From: Neorhizobium sp. JUb45
GTDB lineage: Bacteria; Pseudomonadota; Alphaproteobacteria; Rhizobiales; Rhizobiaceae
Length of the DNA stretch: 64,000 nt
NCBI RefSeq assembly: GCF_004343585.1
Contig: NZ_SLYW01000003.1
Span: 682,001 to 746,000 of the forward strand
Direction: 5' to 3'
The notes beneath the pieces were generated by a model. It was not told the DNA's origin. It was given only the letters and a program-made list of their open reading frames with translations, and searched no databases. The translations under genes were made by a program, and so were the position numbers. Positions 54,209 to 63,113 of this stretch are shown one piece after another (positions within the stretch are counted from its first letter, which is position 1; every line of letters starts with the position of its first letter).

Positions 54209-55427
54209 CGATTTCTCCGAGGTGATGTTTTCCGCACCGTCAGAAACCGCAAAGCTGGGCTTTGGCGGACGTGTCGCAGAAAAACTGATCCGCAATTTGC
54301 GCCATGGCCATCTGAAAGTGGTGTTGCCCTCCGGCACCGTGGTGGAGAAGATCGGCCCGGAGCCGGGGCCCGAGGCAACCATCGTCATGCGGCGCTGGCG
54401 GGCACTCCGCCGGGTCGTTGCTGCCGGTGATATCGGTTTTGCGGAAGGATTTATCGAAGGTGACTGGACGACGCCGGATCTGACGGCGCTGATCCGGCTG
54501 GCCGCCCGCAATGACGAGGCGCTGGCACCGGCGATCGACGGCAATGTCGCGCTGCGGCTCGTCAACCGCATCCGGCATATGCTGAATGCCAATACCAAAC
54601 GCGGAAGCCGGCGCAATATCGAAGCGCATTACGATCTCGGCAACGATTTCTACAAGGAATGGCTCGACGGCTCGATGCTCTATTCCTCCGGCATATTCGA
54701 CGATGACACGGCAACGCTGGAAGCCTCCCAGCGCAAAAAACTCGATCGCATTCGCGAAAAGCTCGATCTTGAGGGCGGCGAAAGCGTGCTGGAAATCGGC
54801 TGCGGCTGGGGTGCGCTCGCCCTCGATCTGGCAGCCCAAGCTGATGCGAATGTCGTCGGCCTGACACTGTCGCCGTCACAGCTGGGCTGGGCGCAAAATG
54901 TCGTTGCGGCGAACGGCAAATCGCAACAGGTCGACCTGCGTTTGCAGGATTACCGCGATGTTCAGGGCCAGTTCGACCGTATCGTGTCGATCGAAATGTT
55001 CGAGGCGGTGGGAGAAGCCTACTGGCCGGGTTATTTCGAGACCCTGAAACGCTGCATGAAGGCCGATGGCCGCGCGGTCCTACAGATCATTTCCATCGAG
55101 CAGGCGCGTTATGAAGCCTATCGCGGCAAGGCCGATTTCATCCAGAAATACGTCTTTCCGGGCGGTTTCCTGCCGTCCGACAAAGCGCTCGAGGCGGCAG
55201 TTGCGGCTGCCGGCCTGAAACTTCGCGAGGTCGAGCATTTTGGCAAATCCTATGCCCGCACGCTTCTTGAGTGGCGCATCCGCTTTCAGGCGCGTTGGCC
55301 GGCAATTGCCAGCCAGGGGTTTGACGAGCGCTTCCGCCGCCTCTGGCACTACTACCTCTGCTACTGCGAGGCCGGTTTCGAGGAAGGAAGCATCAATGTC
55401 GGGCTTTATACGATCGAGCACGCCTGA
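54195..55427 (+). CDS. cyclopropane-fatty-acyl-phospholipid synthase family methyltransferase
   Basis: 410 aa, the full CFA-synthase size with N-terminal domain. The acceptor-binding segment NIEAHYDLGNDFYKEWLD is near residue 140 and the SAM motif VLEIGCGWGALALDLAAQ near 198. The C-terminal HYYLCYCEAGFEEGSIN is typical. It could form cyclopropane rings or methyl branches on phospholipid chains; the operon context (FAD enzyme, DUF1365) favours methylation en route to branched or furan fatty acids. Overlaps DUF1365. Confidence 0.93.
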   Translation: MSQSDDFSEVMFSAPSETAKLGFGGRVAEKLIRNLRHGHLKVVLPSGTVVEKIGPEPGPEATIVMRRWRALRRVVAAGDIGFAEGFIEGDWTTPDLTALIRLAARNDEALAPAIDGNVALRLVNRIRHMLNANTKRGSRRNIEAHYDLGNDFYKEWLDGSMLYSSGIFDDDTATLEASQRKKLDRIREKLDLEGGESVLEIGCGWGALALDLAAQADANVVGLTLSPSQLGWAQNVVAANGKSQQVDLRLQDYRDVQGQFDRIVSIEMFEAVGEAYWPGYFETLKRCMKADGRAVLQIISIEQARYEAYRGKADFIQKYVFPGGFLPSDKALEAAVAAAGLKLREVEHFGKSYARTLLEWRIRFQARWPAIASQGFDERFRRLWHYYLCYCEAGFEEGSINVGLYTIEHA

Positions 55428-55452
55428 AGGCAGATCACCGGGGAGATCCGAA

Positions 55453-55824
55453 ATGAAATCCAACCTCATCCTGTCCGGGCTGATTTTTCTCGGTTTTGCC
55501 GGCGCCTCCCAAGCGGCGGATGTTGATGGTGAATGGGCAAGGGGTGACGGCAATGCGCGGGTGATCGTGGCGCCCTGCGGATCGGACATTTGCGCCGTCA
55601 ACACCTGGATCAAACCCGGTACGCCTAAGGAAAAGAAGGGCGACAAGCTCGTCATGTCCGTCAAGCCGAGTGGCGATGGTATCTATTCCGGCACTGCTTT
55701 CGATCCGCAACGGGACATGACCTACAAGATCACGGTGACGGTGAATGGCGACAAGATGACCACGAAAGGCTGCATCGTCGCCGGCCTTCTGTGCAAGGGC
55801 GTCGACTGGTCGAGGATCAACTGA
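55453..55824 (+). CDS. DUF2147 exported protein
   Basis: 123 aa. Signal peptide (LILSGLIFLGFAGASQAA) then DVDGEWARGDGNARV, typical of DUF2147 beta-barrel-like small proteins. Mature protein has four cysteines in the APCGSDICAVNTW and CIVAGLLCKG segments. Function unknown. It follows the CFA-family gene by 25 bases and belongs to its operon. Confidence 0.85.
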   Translation: MKSNLILSGLIFLGFAGASQAADVDGEWARGDGNARVIVAPCGSDICAVNTWIKPGTPKEKKGDKLVMSVKPSGDGIYSGTAFDPQRDMTYKITVTVNGDKMTTKGCIVAGLLCKGVDWSRIN

Positions 55825-55855
55825 CCGGGCGGCTTCCGGTCAAAAGGAGTATTTC

Positions 55856-56272
55856 ATGAAAACCTATGCCACCGCCTATGCCGTCACGCTGATCGTTTTT
55901 GTCGTGGTCGATTTTATCTGGCTCAGCGTCATGGCCGATCGCCTCTACCGGCCGGTCATGGGCGACATGCTGGCGCCGAAATTCCGGCTGGCACCGGCGA
56001 TCGTGTTCTACATTATCTTCATTGCCGGCATGACTTTTCTGGCGGTGCGTCCGGGGATTCTGGCCCAATCTGTCTGGGTCGGCCTCATCCACGGTGCAGT
56101 TCTGGGCTTTACCGCTTACGCCACCTACGATCTGACCAGCCAGGCCGTGCTGAAAAACTGGTCTACGGCTCTGACGGTGGCCGACCTGATCTGGGGCACG
56201 TTCGTTTCTGCCATCGCAGCGGGTGCGGGAACATGGGCCGCGCTGTTCGTGAAAGCGAGATCGGGGGGCTGA
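55856..56272 (+). CDS. DUF2177 membrane protein
   Basis: 138 aa with about four hydrophobic segments. Family pattern: VVVDFIWLSVMADRLYRP near residue 18 and FTAYATYDLTSQAVLKNW near 85. Function unknown; such proteins recur in the same stress-lipid clusters. A Shine-Dalgarno AAAGGAG lies 8 bases before the start. Likely last gene of the operon. Confidence 0.87.
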   Translation: MKTYATAYAVTLIVFVVVDFIWLSVMADRLYRPVMGDMLAPKFRLAPAIVFYIIFIAGMTFLAVRPGILAQSVWVGLIHGAVLGFTAYATYDLTSQAVLKNWSTALTVADLIWGTFVSAIAAGAGTWAALFVKARSGG

Positions 56273-56296
56273 AACGTCGACTGAAAGGCGCAGGCG

Positions 56297-57064
56297 TCAG
56301 AGGCTGATGGTGATGCCGCCATCGACATAGAGCGTGTGCCCGTTGACGAATGACGAGCCCTTACCGGACAGAAACACGGCGGCGCCGACCAGTTCATCGA
56401 CATTGCCCCAGCGGGCAGCCGGCGTGCGCTTTTCCAGCCAGGCGGAAAATTCCGGATTGTCGACCAGCGCCTGATTGAGCGGCGTCTTGAAGTAGCCGGG
56501 AGCAATGGCATTGACCTGCAGGCCGTGTTTGGCCCAATCGGTGGACATGCCCCTGGTGAGATTTTTGACCGCACCTTTCGTGGCCGTGTAGGGCGCGATG
56601 CCGGGCCGCGCCAGTTCGCTCTGCACCGAGGCGATGTTGATGATCTTGCCGTGACCGCGGGCGATCATGTGGCGGGCCACCGCCTGGCCGACGTAAAACA
56701 CGCTGGAAATATTGGTGGTCAGAAGCTGTTGCCACTTGTCGATCGGAAAATCCTCCAGCGGCGCGCGATGCTGCATGCCGGCATTGTTGATGAGGATGTC
56801 GATTGCGCCGATCTCGGCTTCGATGCGCGTGATGCCCGCCGCGACCGAGGCGGGATCGGTGGCGTCGAAGGCGACGGCTCGGGCGTTAAAACCGTCATCG
56901 GCCAACTGTCTGACCGCGGCATCGAGCTTGGTTTCGTCGCGGCCGTTGAGAATGACGCTGGCGCCATGTTCGGCAAGCCCACGCGCCAGCGCCAGACCAA
57001 TGCCCTGGCTGGAACCGGTGATCAGCGCGGTTTTGCTCGTCAGATCGAACAGCGGAAACGACAT
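56297..57064 (-). CDS. SDR-family sugar acid dehydrogenase (gluconate 5-dehydrogenase-like)
   Basis: 255 aa short-chain dehydrogenase. Cofactor motif ALITGSSQGIGLALARG (about 13-29), NNAGMQHRAPLED (about 87), and catalytic Ser-Tyr-Lys in SVQSELARPGIAPYTATKGA (about 140-160). The sequence type is gluconate 5-dehydrogenase, interconverting 5-ketogluconate and gluconate; related sugar acids are possible. The ATG at 57064 has GGGAGAG upstream. It is convergent with the lipid operon and follows the GntR regulator. Confidence 0.9.
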   Translation of the reverse strand: MSFPLFDLTSKTALITGSSQGIGLALARGLAEHGASVILNGRDETKLDAAVRQLADDGFNARAVAFDATDPASVAAGITRIEAEIGAIDILINNAGMQHRAPLEDFPIDKWQQLLTTNISSVFYVGQAVARHMIARGHGKIINIASVQSELARPGIAPYTATKGAVKNLTRGMSTDWAKHGLQVNAIAPGYFKTPLNQALVDNPEFSAWLEKRTPAARWGNVDELVGAAVFLSGKGSSFVNGHTLYVDGGITISL

Positions 57065-57166
57065 CAAGGAACTCTCCCGGTTCAAAAATTTCATGGCGTT
57101 GACGCGCGGATGACAGCCTGTTGATCGGCTCAGGTCAAGCGCCGAGGCGAAAGGACGGTGCCGTTG

Positions 57167-57955
57167 TCAGGATGTCTGATTTTGGTCGGAGCTGGCCCGG
57201 TTCTGAAAATAATCCGCCTGCTGGCCGGTCAGTCGCTGGCGGTACCGGTCCTTTGCCGCAACCAGATGCGCGCGCATGGCATCGCGGGCGGCATCCGCAT
57301 CGCCCAGCGAAATCGCCTGCAGGATGGCAAGATGTTCGCGCTGCAGGCCGTTCAGATAATCCGCCGACAGAACCTCCACCGAATACCATGGCGAACTGCG
57401 ATCACACGGAATGGTGCGATCGCCCAGCGCATCGAGAATCTCGACATAAAACTCGTTATTGGTGGCAGCCGCGATCTCGCGGTGAAAGGCAAAATCCGCC
57501 TTGCCGGTCGGCTCGCCCTGTTTCAGTAGCGCCTCGAACTCGAAAAACGCCTCCTGTATGCGCGCTTCCTGCGATGGGCTGCGGCGCTGGGCGGCAAGAC
57601 CGGCGCTTTCGATCTCGATGCCCATGCGCACTTCCAGTACATTGACGGCGCGGCTGATACGGTTGCCCATGTCGGCGGTGATCGCGCTGATCTTTAGCGT
57701 CGGGTGATCCACCACGAACACGCCGGCGCCGTGCCGCACCTCCACCATGCCATCGCCGGCAAGCGAGGCGACTGCCTCGCGCACGACAGTGCGGCTGACG
57801 CCGAACAATTCGGTCATGCGGGTTTCCGTCGGCAGTCTCTCGCCGACACCGAAGTCGCCGGCGAGAATTTGTGTGCGCAATTGCTGCGCAACATTTTCGA
57901 AGAGTTTTGGTCTTCGCTCGACACGCATATCCGAAGGGGTGGCAGGCATGTCCAT
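57167..57955 (-). CDS. FadR/GntR-family regulator with FCD domain
   Basis: 262 aa. N-terminal winged helix RTQILAGDFGVGERLPTETR and LFGVSRTVVREAVASLAGDG, then an all-helical FCD ligand domain with metal-binding His/Asp residues (DFAFHREIAAATNNEFYV). FCD regulators usually sense carboxylates or sugar acids. It is encoded just after the TRAP large permease (4 bases apart) and is most likely the repressor of this locus. Confidence 0.9.
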   Translation of the reverse strand: MDMPATPSDMRVERRPKLFENVAQQLRTQILAGDFGVGERLPTETRMTELFGVSRTVVREAVASLAGDGMVEVRHGAGVFVVDHPTLKISAITADMGNRISRAVNVLEVRMGIEIESAGLAAQRRSPSQEARIQEAFFEFEALLKQGEPTGKADFAFHREIAAATNNEFYVEILDALGDRTIPCDRSSPWYSVEVLSADYLNGLQREHLAILQAISLGDADAARDAMRAHLVAAKDRYRQRLTGQQADYFQNRASSDQNQTS

Positions 57956-57959
57956 CCTC

Positions 57960-59240
57960 CTATCGGAAGACGCTCGGCAGCCACAGCGACAGAGCCGGGA
58001 TGTAGGTGACCATCAGCAGCACTACGAGGCCGGCGCCATAGAATGGCCAGATCGAGCGCATGGCCTCCCACACGGATATCTTGCCGACCGCGCAGGCGAC
58101 GAACTGCACGGCTCCCACCGGCGGGGTGTTGAGGCCGATGCCGTAGTTGAGGATCATGATCACGCCGAAATGCACCGGATCGACACCATAAGCGACGGCG
58201 ATGGGCAGAAAGATCGGGGTGGTGATGATGATGGTTGGGCCCATGTCCATGAACGTGCCGAGGATCAGCATGATCACGTTGAGCAGAAGCAGGATCATGA
58301 TCGGGTTGTCGGACAGAGCCTGCAACCAGACGACCAGCGTCGCCGGCACGCGCAGGAAAGCCATCAGCCACGAGAAGGATGCGGCACAGCCGATGATCAG
58401 CAGCACCATGGCGGTGGTGCGCACCGCGCCCATGGTTGCATGCACAAAATCCTTCCAGCTCAGCTGACGATAAACCAGCGTGGTGATCAGCAGCGCATAG
58501 ATGACGGCGATGCAGGAGCTTTCGGTGGCTGTGAAGATGCCGGAACGCACGCCGCCGAAAATGATGGCGATCAGCAGCAGGCCGGGAATGGCGACGGCGA
58601 GAAGATGCAGCGCCACCATCAGGCCCGGAAACGGCTCGGTCGGATAACCGCGTTTGCTGGCGACGAAATAGGCGGTCACCATCAGCACGGCGGCAAACAG
58701 CAGGCCGGGAATGACACCGGCGGTAAACAGGTCGGCGATGGAAATCTTGCCGCCGGCCGAGATCGAGTAGATGATCATGTTGTGCGAGGGCGGCAGAAGC
58801 AGGGCAATCAGCGCTGCCATCGAGGTGACGTTGACTGCGTAATCGGCGCCGTAACCACGCGCCTTCATCTGCGGGATCATCAACCCGCCAACGGCTGCCG
58901 CTTCCGCCACGGCCGAGCCGGAAATGCCGCCGAACAGGGTTGAGGTCAGAATGTTGACCTGCCCCAACCCGCCGCGAAGATGCCCGACGATGGAAGCGGC
59001 AAAGGCGACGATACGGCCGGCAATGCCGCCGCGCACCATCAGGTCACCGGAATAGATGAAGAAGGGAATGGCGAGCATGGAAAACACGCTCATGCCGGAG
59101 TTCATGCGCTGGAACACCACCAGTGGCGGCAGGCCCATGTAGATGACGGTGGCAAGGCTCGAAACGCCGAGACAAAAGGCGATCGGCGTGCCGATCAGCA
59201 TGAGCAGCGTAAAGCTGCCGAACAGGATCCAGAGTTCCAT
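57960..59240 (-). CDS. TRAP transporter large permease (DctM)
   Basis: 426 aa with about 12 helices. Family features include LGVSSLATVIYMG, the GGISGSAVAEAAAVGGLMIPQMK block near residue 90 and LLLPPSHNMIIYSI near 135. It couples sodium gradient to sugar acid uptake. The ATG 59240 is chosen from the family start (MELWILFG); the small permease gene stops 5 bases upstream. Confidence 0.94.
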   Translation of the reverse strand: MELWILFGSFTLLMLIGTPIAFCLGVSSLATVIYMGLPPLVVFQRMNSGMSVFSMLAIPFFIYSGDLMVRGGIAGRIVAFAASIVGHLRGGLGQVNILTSTLFGGISGSAVAEAAAVGGLMIPQMKARGYGADYAVNVTSMAALIALLLPPSHNMIIYSISAGGKISIADLFTAGVIPGLLFAAVLMVTAYFVASKRGYPTEPFPGLMVALHLLAVAIPGLLLIAIIFGGVRSGIFTATESSCIAVIYALLITTLVYRQLSWKDFVHATMGAVRTTAMVLLIIGCAASFSWLMAFLRVPATLVVWLQALSDNPIMILLLLNVIMLILGTFMDMGPTIIITTPIFLPIAVAYGVDPVHFGVIMILNYGIGLNTPPVGAVQFVACAVGKISVWEAMRSIWPFYGAGLVVLLMVTYIPALSLWLPSVFR

Positions 59241-59244
59241 TCTT

Positions 59245-59859
59245 CTATTCCCCCCTGGCCGTGCCGGCTGCGTTCCTGCGCGCCGCATCGGCCGCGTCCT
59301 TGCGGACGTCTTCGATGTTTTCGAGTTCGACTGCGATTTCCGGTGGTGCCATTTCGTCCAGCACTTCGTCGATCGGTGCGCCGCTGAGGCGGGCAACGAT
59401 GCGTTCCAGCGAAAACAGCGAGATCAGCACACCGCCGCCGATCAGCGGCACGTAATCCCATGCGCCGGATATGCCGAGCGCCGGCATGGTGGTGGCGATG
59501 GTCAGCTGCACCAGGCTGGTGCCGTACCAGATCATGCCGATGCCGAAGGCGAAGATGACGATGTCGGAAATCATCCGCAGCCATTTCTTGGCGGCTGTCG
59601 GCAGCACGTAAAGCAGGACGTCGAAACCCATATGGTTGTTTTCGCGCACGCCGACGGCAGCACCGAGAAAGATGAACCAGCTCATCAGGATCACCGCGCC
59701 GGGTTCGGTCCAGCTGGGTGAATCGTTGAGAACGTAGCGGCAGAAAACCTGCCAGGCGACGATCGCCGTCATGACGACGAGCCCGACACCGGCAAGGTAG
59801 AGCACCAGCGTGTTGAGTTTGGTGAGAATGGGCAGGCCAGTTCTTAAGTGCGCATTCAT
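59245..59859 (-). CDS. TRAP transporter small permease (DctQ)
   Basis: 204 aa with four hydrophobic segments (starting near VLYLAGVGLVVMTAIVAWQVF). The motif SWTEPGAVILMSWFIFLGAAVGVRENNHMG (about 50-80) is the DctQ hallmark. It has a long acidic C-terminal tail of about 45 residues, more than usual. Located between dctP and dctM. Confidence 0.9.
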   Translation of the reverse strand: MNAHLRTGLPILTKLNTLVLYLAGVGLVVMTAIVAWQVFCRYVLNDSPSWTEPGAVILMSWFIFLGAAVGVRENNHMGFDVLLYVLPTAAKKWLRMISDIVIFAFGIGMIWYGTSLVQLTIATTMPALGISGAWDYVPLIGGGVLISLFSLERIVARLSGAPIDEVLDEMAPPEIAVELENIEDVRKDAADAARRNAAGTARGE

Positions 59860-59977
59860 GGGTAAGCGTCTCCTGACCTTTCCGGCAGCCGGAAGGGTTG
59901 GACGAAGGTCCTTGGGTCTTGGATTTCTCGGAAACGGCGATCCCACCCCGGCCTGAAGGACGGGGTGGGGCTGAAAC

Positions 59978-60955
59978 TTACTTGGCGGCCTGAACGTCGG
60001 CGACGAGCTTTTTCAACACGTCGTCCTTGACGTGCTTAGCGTAGACCGGCTTCATCGCGTCGATAAAGCCCTGCTTCTCGACCTCGTTGATCTGGGCCCC
60101 GGCCTTTTCGACCGTGGCACGAGATTCTGCGGTCTTTTTCGCCCACAGCTCACGCTGCTTGGCAACGCTGTCTTTTGCCGCCTGCTTGAACAGAGCCTGA
60201 TCCTCGGGTGTCAGCTTGTCGAAGGCGGCCTTGTTCATGACGAACACTTCCGGCAGGATGGTGTGCTGATCGAGCGAGAGAAATTTGGCGACTTCGAAAT
60301 GCTTGGCGGTGTCATAGCTCGGAAAGTTGTTTTCCGCGCCGTCGATGACGCCGGTTTCAACCGAGGAATAGACTTCGCCATAGGGCATCGGCGTGGCGTT
60401 TGCGCCAAGCGCCGCAGTCATGTCGACAAAGATGTCGGACTGGATGACGCGGAATTTCAGGCCTTTCATGTCGGCCACGGTCTTGATCGGCTTTTTCGAA
60501 TTGTAGAAGGAGCGTGAACCGGCGTCATAAAAGGCCAGTGCCACCAGTCCTGCCGGTTCGAACGCCGCCTTGATCTGGTCGCCGATCGGGCCGTCCATCA
60601 CCGCGTGCATGTGTTCTTCCGAGCGGAAAATGTAGGGCAAAGCCGGAACGATGGTTTCCTTCACGGTACCGTTGAATGGCGCCATGGACACGCGGTTGAG
60701 TTCGATCACGCCGGAGCGAACCTGCTCGATCGTGTCCTTTTCCTCGCCCAGCTGCGCCGAGTGGTAAACCTCGACGCCATAACGGCCGGCGGTACGTTCC
60801 TTGATCAGTTCGCCGAAATATTTGACGCCTTCGACGGTCGGATAACCATCGGGATGGGTGTCGGACGATTTCAGCACGGTCTGTGCCGCCGCCGTTCCGA
60901 GCATCAGCAGCGACGCGAGCGCCACGCCGGACAACAATTTGGAAATATGCAACAT
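59978..60955 (-). CDS. TRAP transporter substrate-binding protein (DctP)
   Basis: 325 aa periplasmic receptor. Signal peptide (LLSGVALASLLMLGTAAAQ), mature start LKSSDTHPDGYPTVEG. The conserved arginine segment FRVIQSDIFVDMTAALGANATPMPYGEVYSSVETGVIDGAENN holds the ligand carboxylate. It binds a sugar acid, perhaps gluconate or hexuronate given the SDR gene. It is the first gene of the minus-strand operon, start chosen at 60955. Confidence 0.93.
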   Translation of the reverse strand: MLHISKLLSGVALASLLMLGTAAAQTVLKSSDTHPDGYPTVEGVKYFGELIKERTAGRYGVEVYHSAQLGEEKDTIEQVRSGVIELNRVSMAPFNGTVKETIVPALPYIFRSEEHMHAVMDGPIGDQIKAAFEPAGLVALAFYDAGSRSFYNSKKPIKTVADMKGLKFRVIQSDIFVDMTAALGANATPMPYGEVYSSVETGVIDGAENNFPSYDTAKHFEVAKFLSLDQHTILPEVFVMNKAAFDKLTPEDQALFKQAAKDSVAKQRELWAKKTAESRATVEKAGAQINEVEKQGFIDAMKPVYAKHVKDDVLKKLVADVQAAK

Positions 60956-61116
60956 TTTCTCCTCCCAGATCGCGGACGAGCGTCCGCTGTTGCGCTTTTG
61001 GAAAATCACACGACCAGACGCCATCGCGACTTGTCTGTCGCGATGCCTTTACGCATCAGCAGTGGATTGTTTCAGCCGTTCCTCCTACGGTTGAATGCAA
61101 TTGGTAAAATGCAAAA

Positions 61117-61155
61117 TTGATCATGTCAACATATCAAAAAGTATCAGATGTATGA
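61117..61155. promoter_or_regulatory. candidate GntR operators in the divergent promoter
   Basis: TTGATCATGTCAA at 61117-61129 and TCAGATGTATGA at 61144-61155 are two imperfect palindromes between dctP and the Gfo/Idh gene. Two ATGCAA units about 15 bases apart precede them. The symmetry suits an FCD-type GntR protein such as the one encoded at 57167. The rest of 60956-61230 shows no gene. Confidence 0.35.
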
Positions 61156-61230
61156 TGACTTTTCGGTCGCATGGGCACTGCGGCGCCGATAGTGTAGGCA
61201 CTGACTGAAGCGACAAAGGGGAGGTTGTCT

Positions 61231-62262
61231 GTGTCCGGTTCCACCAAATTGCGCACCGCCATCATCGGTCTCGGCATGGCTTCGCCGCAGCATGCGCTGA
61301 GCCTGCTCGACCTGAAGGACGAGGTTGAGGTCGCCGCCGCATTCAGCCCCAGCGAGGCCCGGCGGGCGGCCTTTGCCGAGCGGTTCGGCCTGCCGGTGGT
61401 GGACAATGCCGATGCGATCTTCGAGGATGCCTCGATCGATTACGTCATCATTCTCACGCCACCCAACACGCATCTGGAACTGGTGCAGCGCGCCGCCGCC
61501 GCCGGCAAACATGTGCTGCTGGAAAAGCCGCTGGATGTCACATTCGAGCGGTCGCAGCAGATCGTCGCGGTGGCCGACAGGGCCAATGTCAGGCTCGGCG
61601 TGGTGTTCCAGCGCCGCTTTCGCCCGACATTTATCGAAACGGCCCGGTTGCTGGCAGAGGGTGCCTTGGGCGATATCATCTCTGTCTCGATGCGCCTCAA
61701 CAACTGGCGGCCGCAAAGTTATTACGACGAGCCGGGACGCGGCACGATTGCGCGCGATGGCGGCGGCGTGTTGTTGACGCAGGCGATCCACACGATCGAC
61801 CAGATGATCACGCTGGCCGGCTCGCCGGTGCAGGTCAGCGGCTTTGCCGTGACAAGCCCGGTTCACCGCATGGAAACCGAGGACCTCGTGCATGCCGCCA
61901 TGCGCTTTGAAAACGGTGCGATCGGCTCACTCAGCGCCACCACCGCGGCCTATCCGGGTTATCCCGACGAGATCGAAATTCTCGGCACGAAAGGTTCGGC
62001 GCGGCTGAGCAGCGATAGCGGGGTGATTGCGCTGATGGATGGCCGCAGGATCGCGCTTGATGATGGGGCTGAGGGGGGCGGAACGGGCGATGACCCGATG
62101 GCATTCTCGCACAAAAATCATCTGGCGCTGCACAGAGCGTTTATCGACGCACTTCGTCAAAAGCGCCAACCGATGGCCTCGGGAGAGGAGGCGCTGAAAG
62201 CCCACCGGCTGATCGACGCCATCCTGCGGGCAGCAGATGAGGGCGTGACAGTCACGCTCTGA
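61231..62262 (+). CDS. Gfo/Idh/MocA family oxidoreductase
   Basis: 343 aa NAD(P)-dependent sugar oxidoreductase. Nucleotide-binding start IIGLGMASPQHALSLLDL (about 9-26), family EKP motif VLLEKPLDVTFE near residue 94 and the C-terminal domain with GGGVLLTQAIHTIDQM. Substrates in this family are sugars and sugar acids. GTG at 61231 has GGGGAGG 6 bases upstream; TTG 61225 is also in frame. Divergent from the TRAP operon, convergent with the aldolase-family gene. Confidence 0.9.
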   Translation: MSGSTKLRTAIIGLGMASPQHALSLLDLKDEVEVAAAFSPSEARRAAFAERFGLPVVDNADAIFEDASIDYVIILTPPNTHLELVQRAAAAGKHVLLEKPLDVTFERSQQIVAVADRANVRLGVVFQRRFRPTFIETARLLAEGALGDIISVSMRLNNWRPQSYYDEPGRGTIARDGGGVLLTQAIHTIDQMITLAGSPVQVSGFAVTSPVHRMETEDLVHAAMRFENGAIGSLSATTAAYPGYPDEIEILGTKGSARLSSDSGVIALMDGRRIALDDGAEGGGTGDDPMAFSHKNHLALHRAFIDALRQKRQPMASGEEALKAHRLIDAILRAADEGVTVTL

Positions 62263-62286
62263 TCGCCGCCCACGTCCTGCACCATC

Positions 62287-63078
62287 TCAGTCGGCGAATT
62301 CCGGTTCGGTGCGCATCAGCTGGCGGCGGATGCTTTCCATGTGCAGGCGTGCGCTTTCCGGATCGCCCTCGCGCATTTCCAGATAGGTTTTCCGGGCAAT
62401 CTCCGGTGGCACCGCCTTGAGCTGGCGGCCGGTGGACATGGCGAGCAACTGCACTTCGGCGGCACGTTCCAGATAATAGAGATCATCATAGGCTTCGGCG
62501 ATGGTCGGCCCAAGCACCATCACGCCGTGGTTTTTCAGGAATACGATATCGGCATCGCCCATGGCGCGGGCAATGCGGAGGCCTTCGTTATCGTCGAGCG
62601 CCAGGCCATTGTAGTTCTCGTCGATCGCCGTGCGGCCGTAAAATTTCAGCGCCGTCTGCCCGGCCCAGACCAGCGGTTCTCCCTCCAGCATGGAAAGCGC
62701 CGTTGCATAGGGCATATGGGTATGGAAGGCGGCGGTGGCGCGCGGCAGGGTCTTGTGAAGCTGGGCGTGAATGTAGAAGGCTGTCGCCTCCGGCTTACCG
62801 CTGCCGGCCACGACATTGCCGTTGAAATCGCAAACCAGAAGCTGCGACGCGGTGATTTCGGCGAATGCCCAACCGTAAGGGTTCACCAGAAACAGGTCGT
62901 CATGGCCGGGCAGGAGCGCGGAAAAATGGTTGCAGATGCCTTCCTGCAATCCGAGTTTTGCCGCCATGCGGAAAGAGGCGGCGAGATCGATGCGCGCCTC
63001 GCGGATGGCGTTGCTCTCAAGCGAGGCATGACGCAGGACAGAAGGGGCCGCGGAGACGCTTTTCAATTCATGGGCCAT
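62287..63078 (-). CDS. class II aldolase/adducin family protein
   Basis: 263 aa. Zinc site HTHMPYATALSMLE (about 120-133) and FLKNHGVMVLG near 185 with the acid residue of the family in between. The N-terminal DLAASFRMAAKLGLQEGICNHFS block is the substrate lid. Members include aldolases and sugar-acid epimerases, so the exact reaction is open. AAGGAG precedes the ATG at 63078. It is minus-strand, convergent with Gfo/Idh. Confidence 0.88.
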   Translation of the reverse strand: MAHELKSVSAAPSVLRHASLESNAIREARIDLAASFRMAAKLGLQEGICNHFSALLPGHDDLFLVNPYGWAFAEITASQLLVCDFNGNVVAGSGKPEATAFYIHAQLHKTLPRATAAFHTHMPYATALSMLEGEPLVWAGQTALKFYGRTAIDENYNGLALDDNEGLRIARAMGDADIVFLKNHGVMVLGPTIAEAYDDLYYLERAAEVQLLAMSTGRQLKAVPPEIARKTYLEMREGDPESARLHMESIRRQLMRTEPEFAD

Positions 63079-63113
63079 GACATTCTCCTTTTGCTTAAAG
63101 GGGGGATTTCTTG

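Noticed and set aside
57747..58943. 398-codon + strand frame rich in His, Asp and Gln
   Set aside because: Antisense of the DctM and GntR genes. The composition is the usual shadow of membrane-protein codons.
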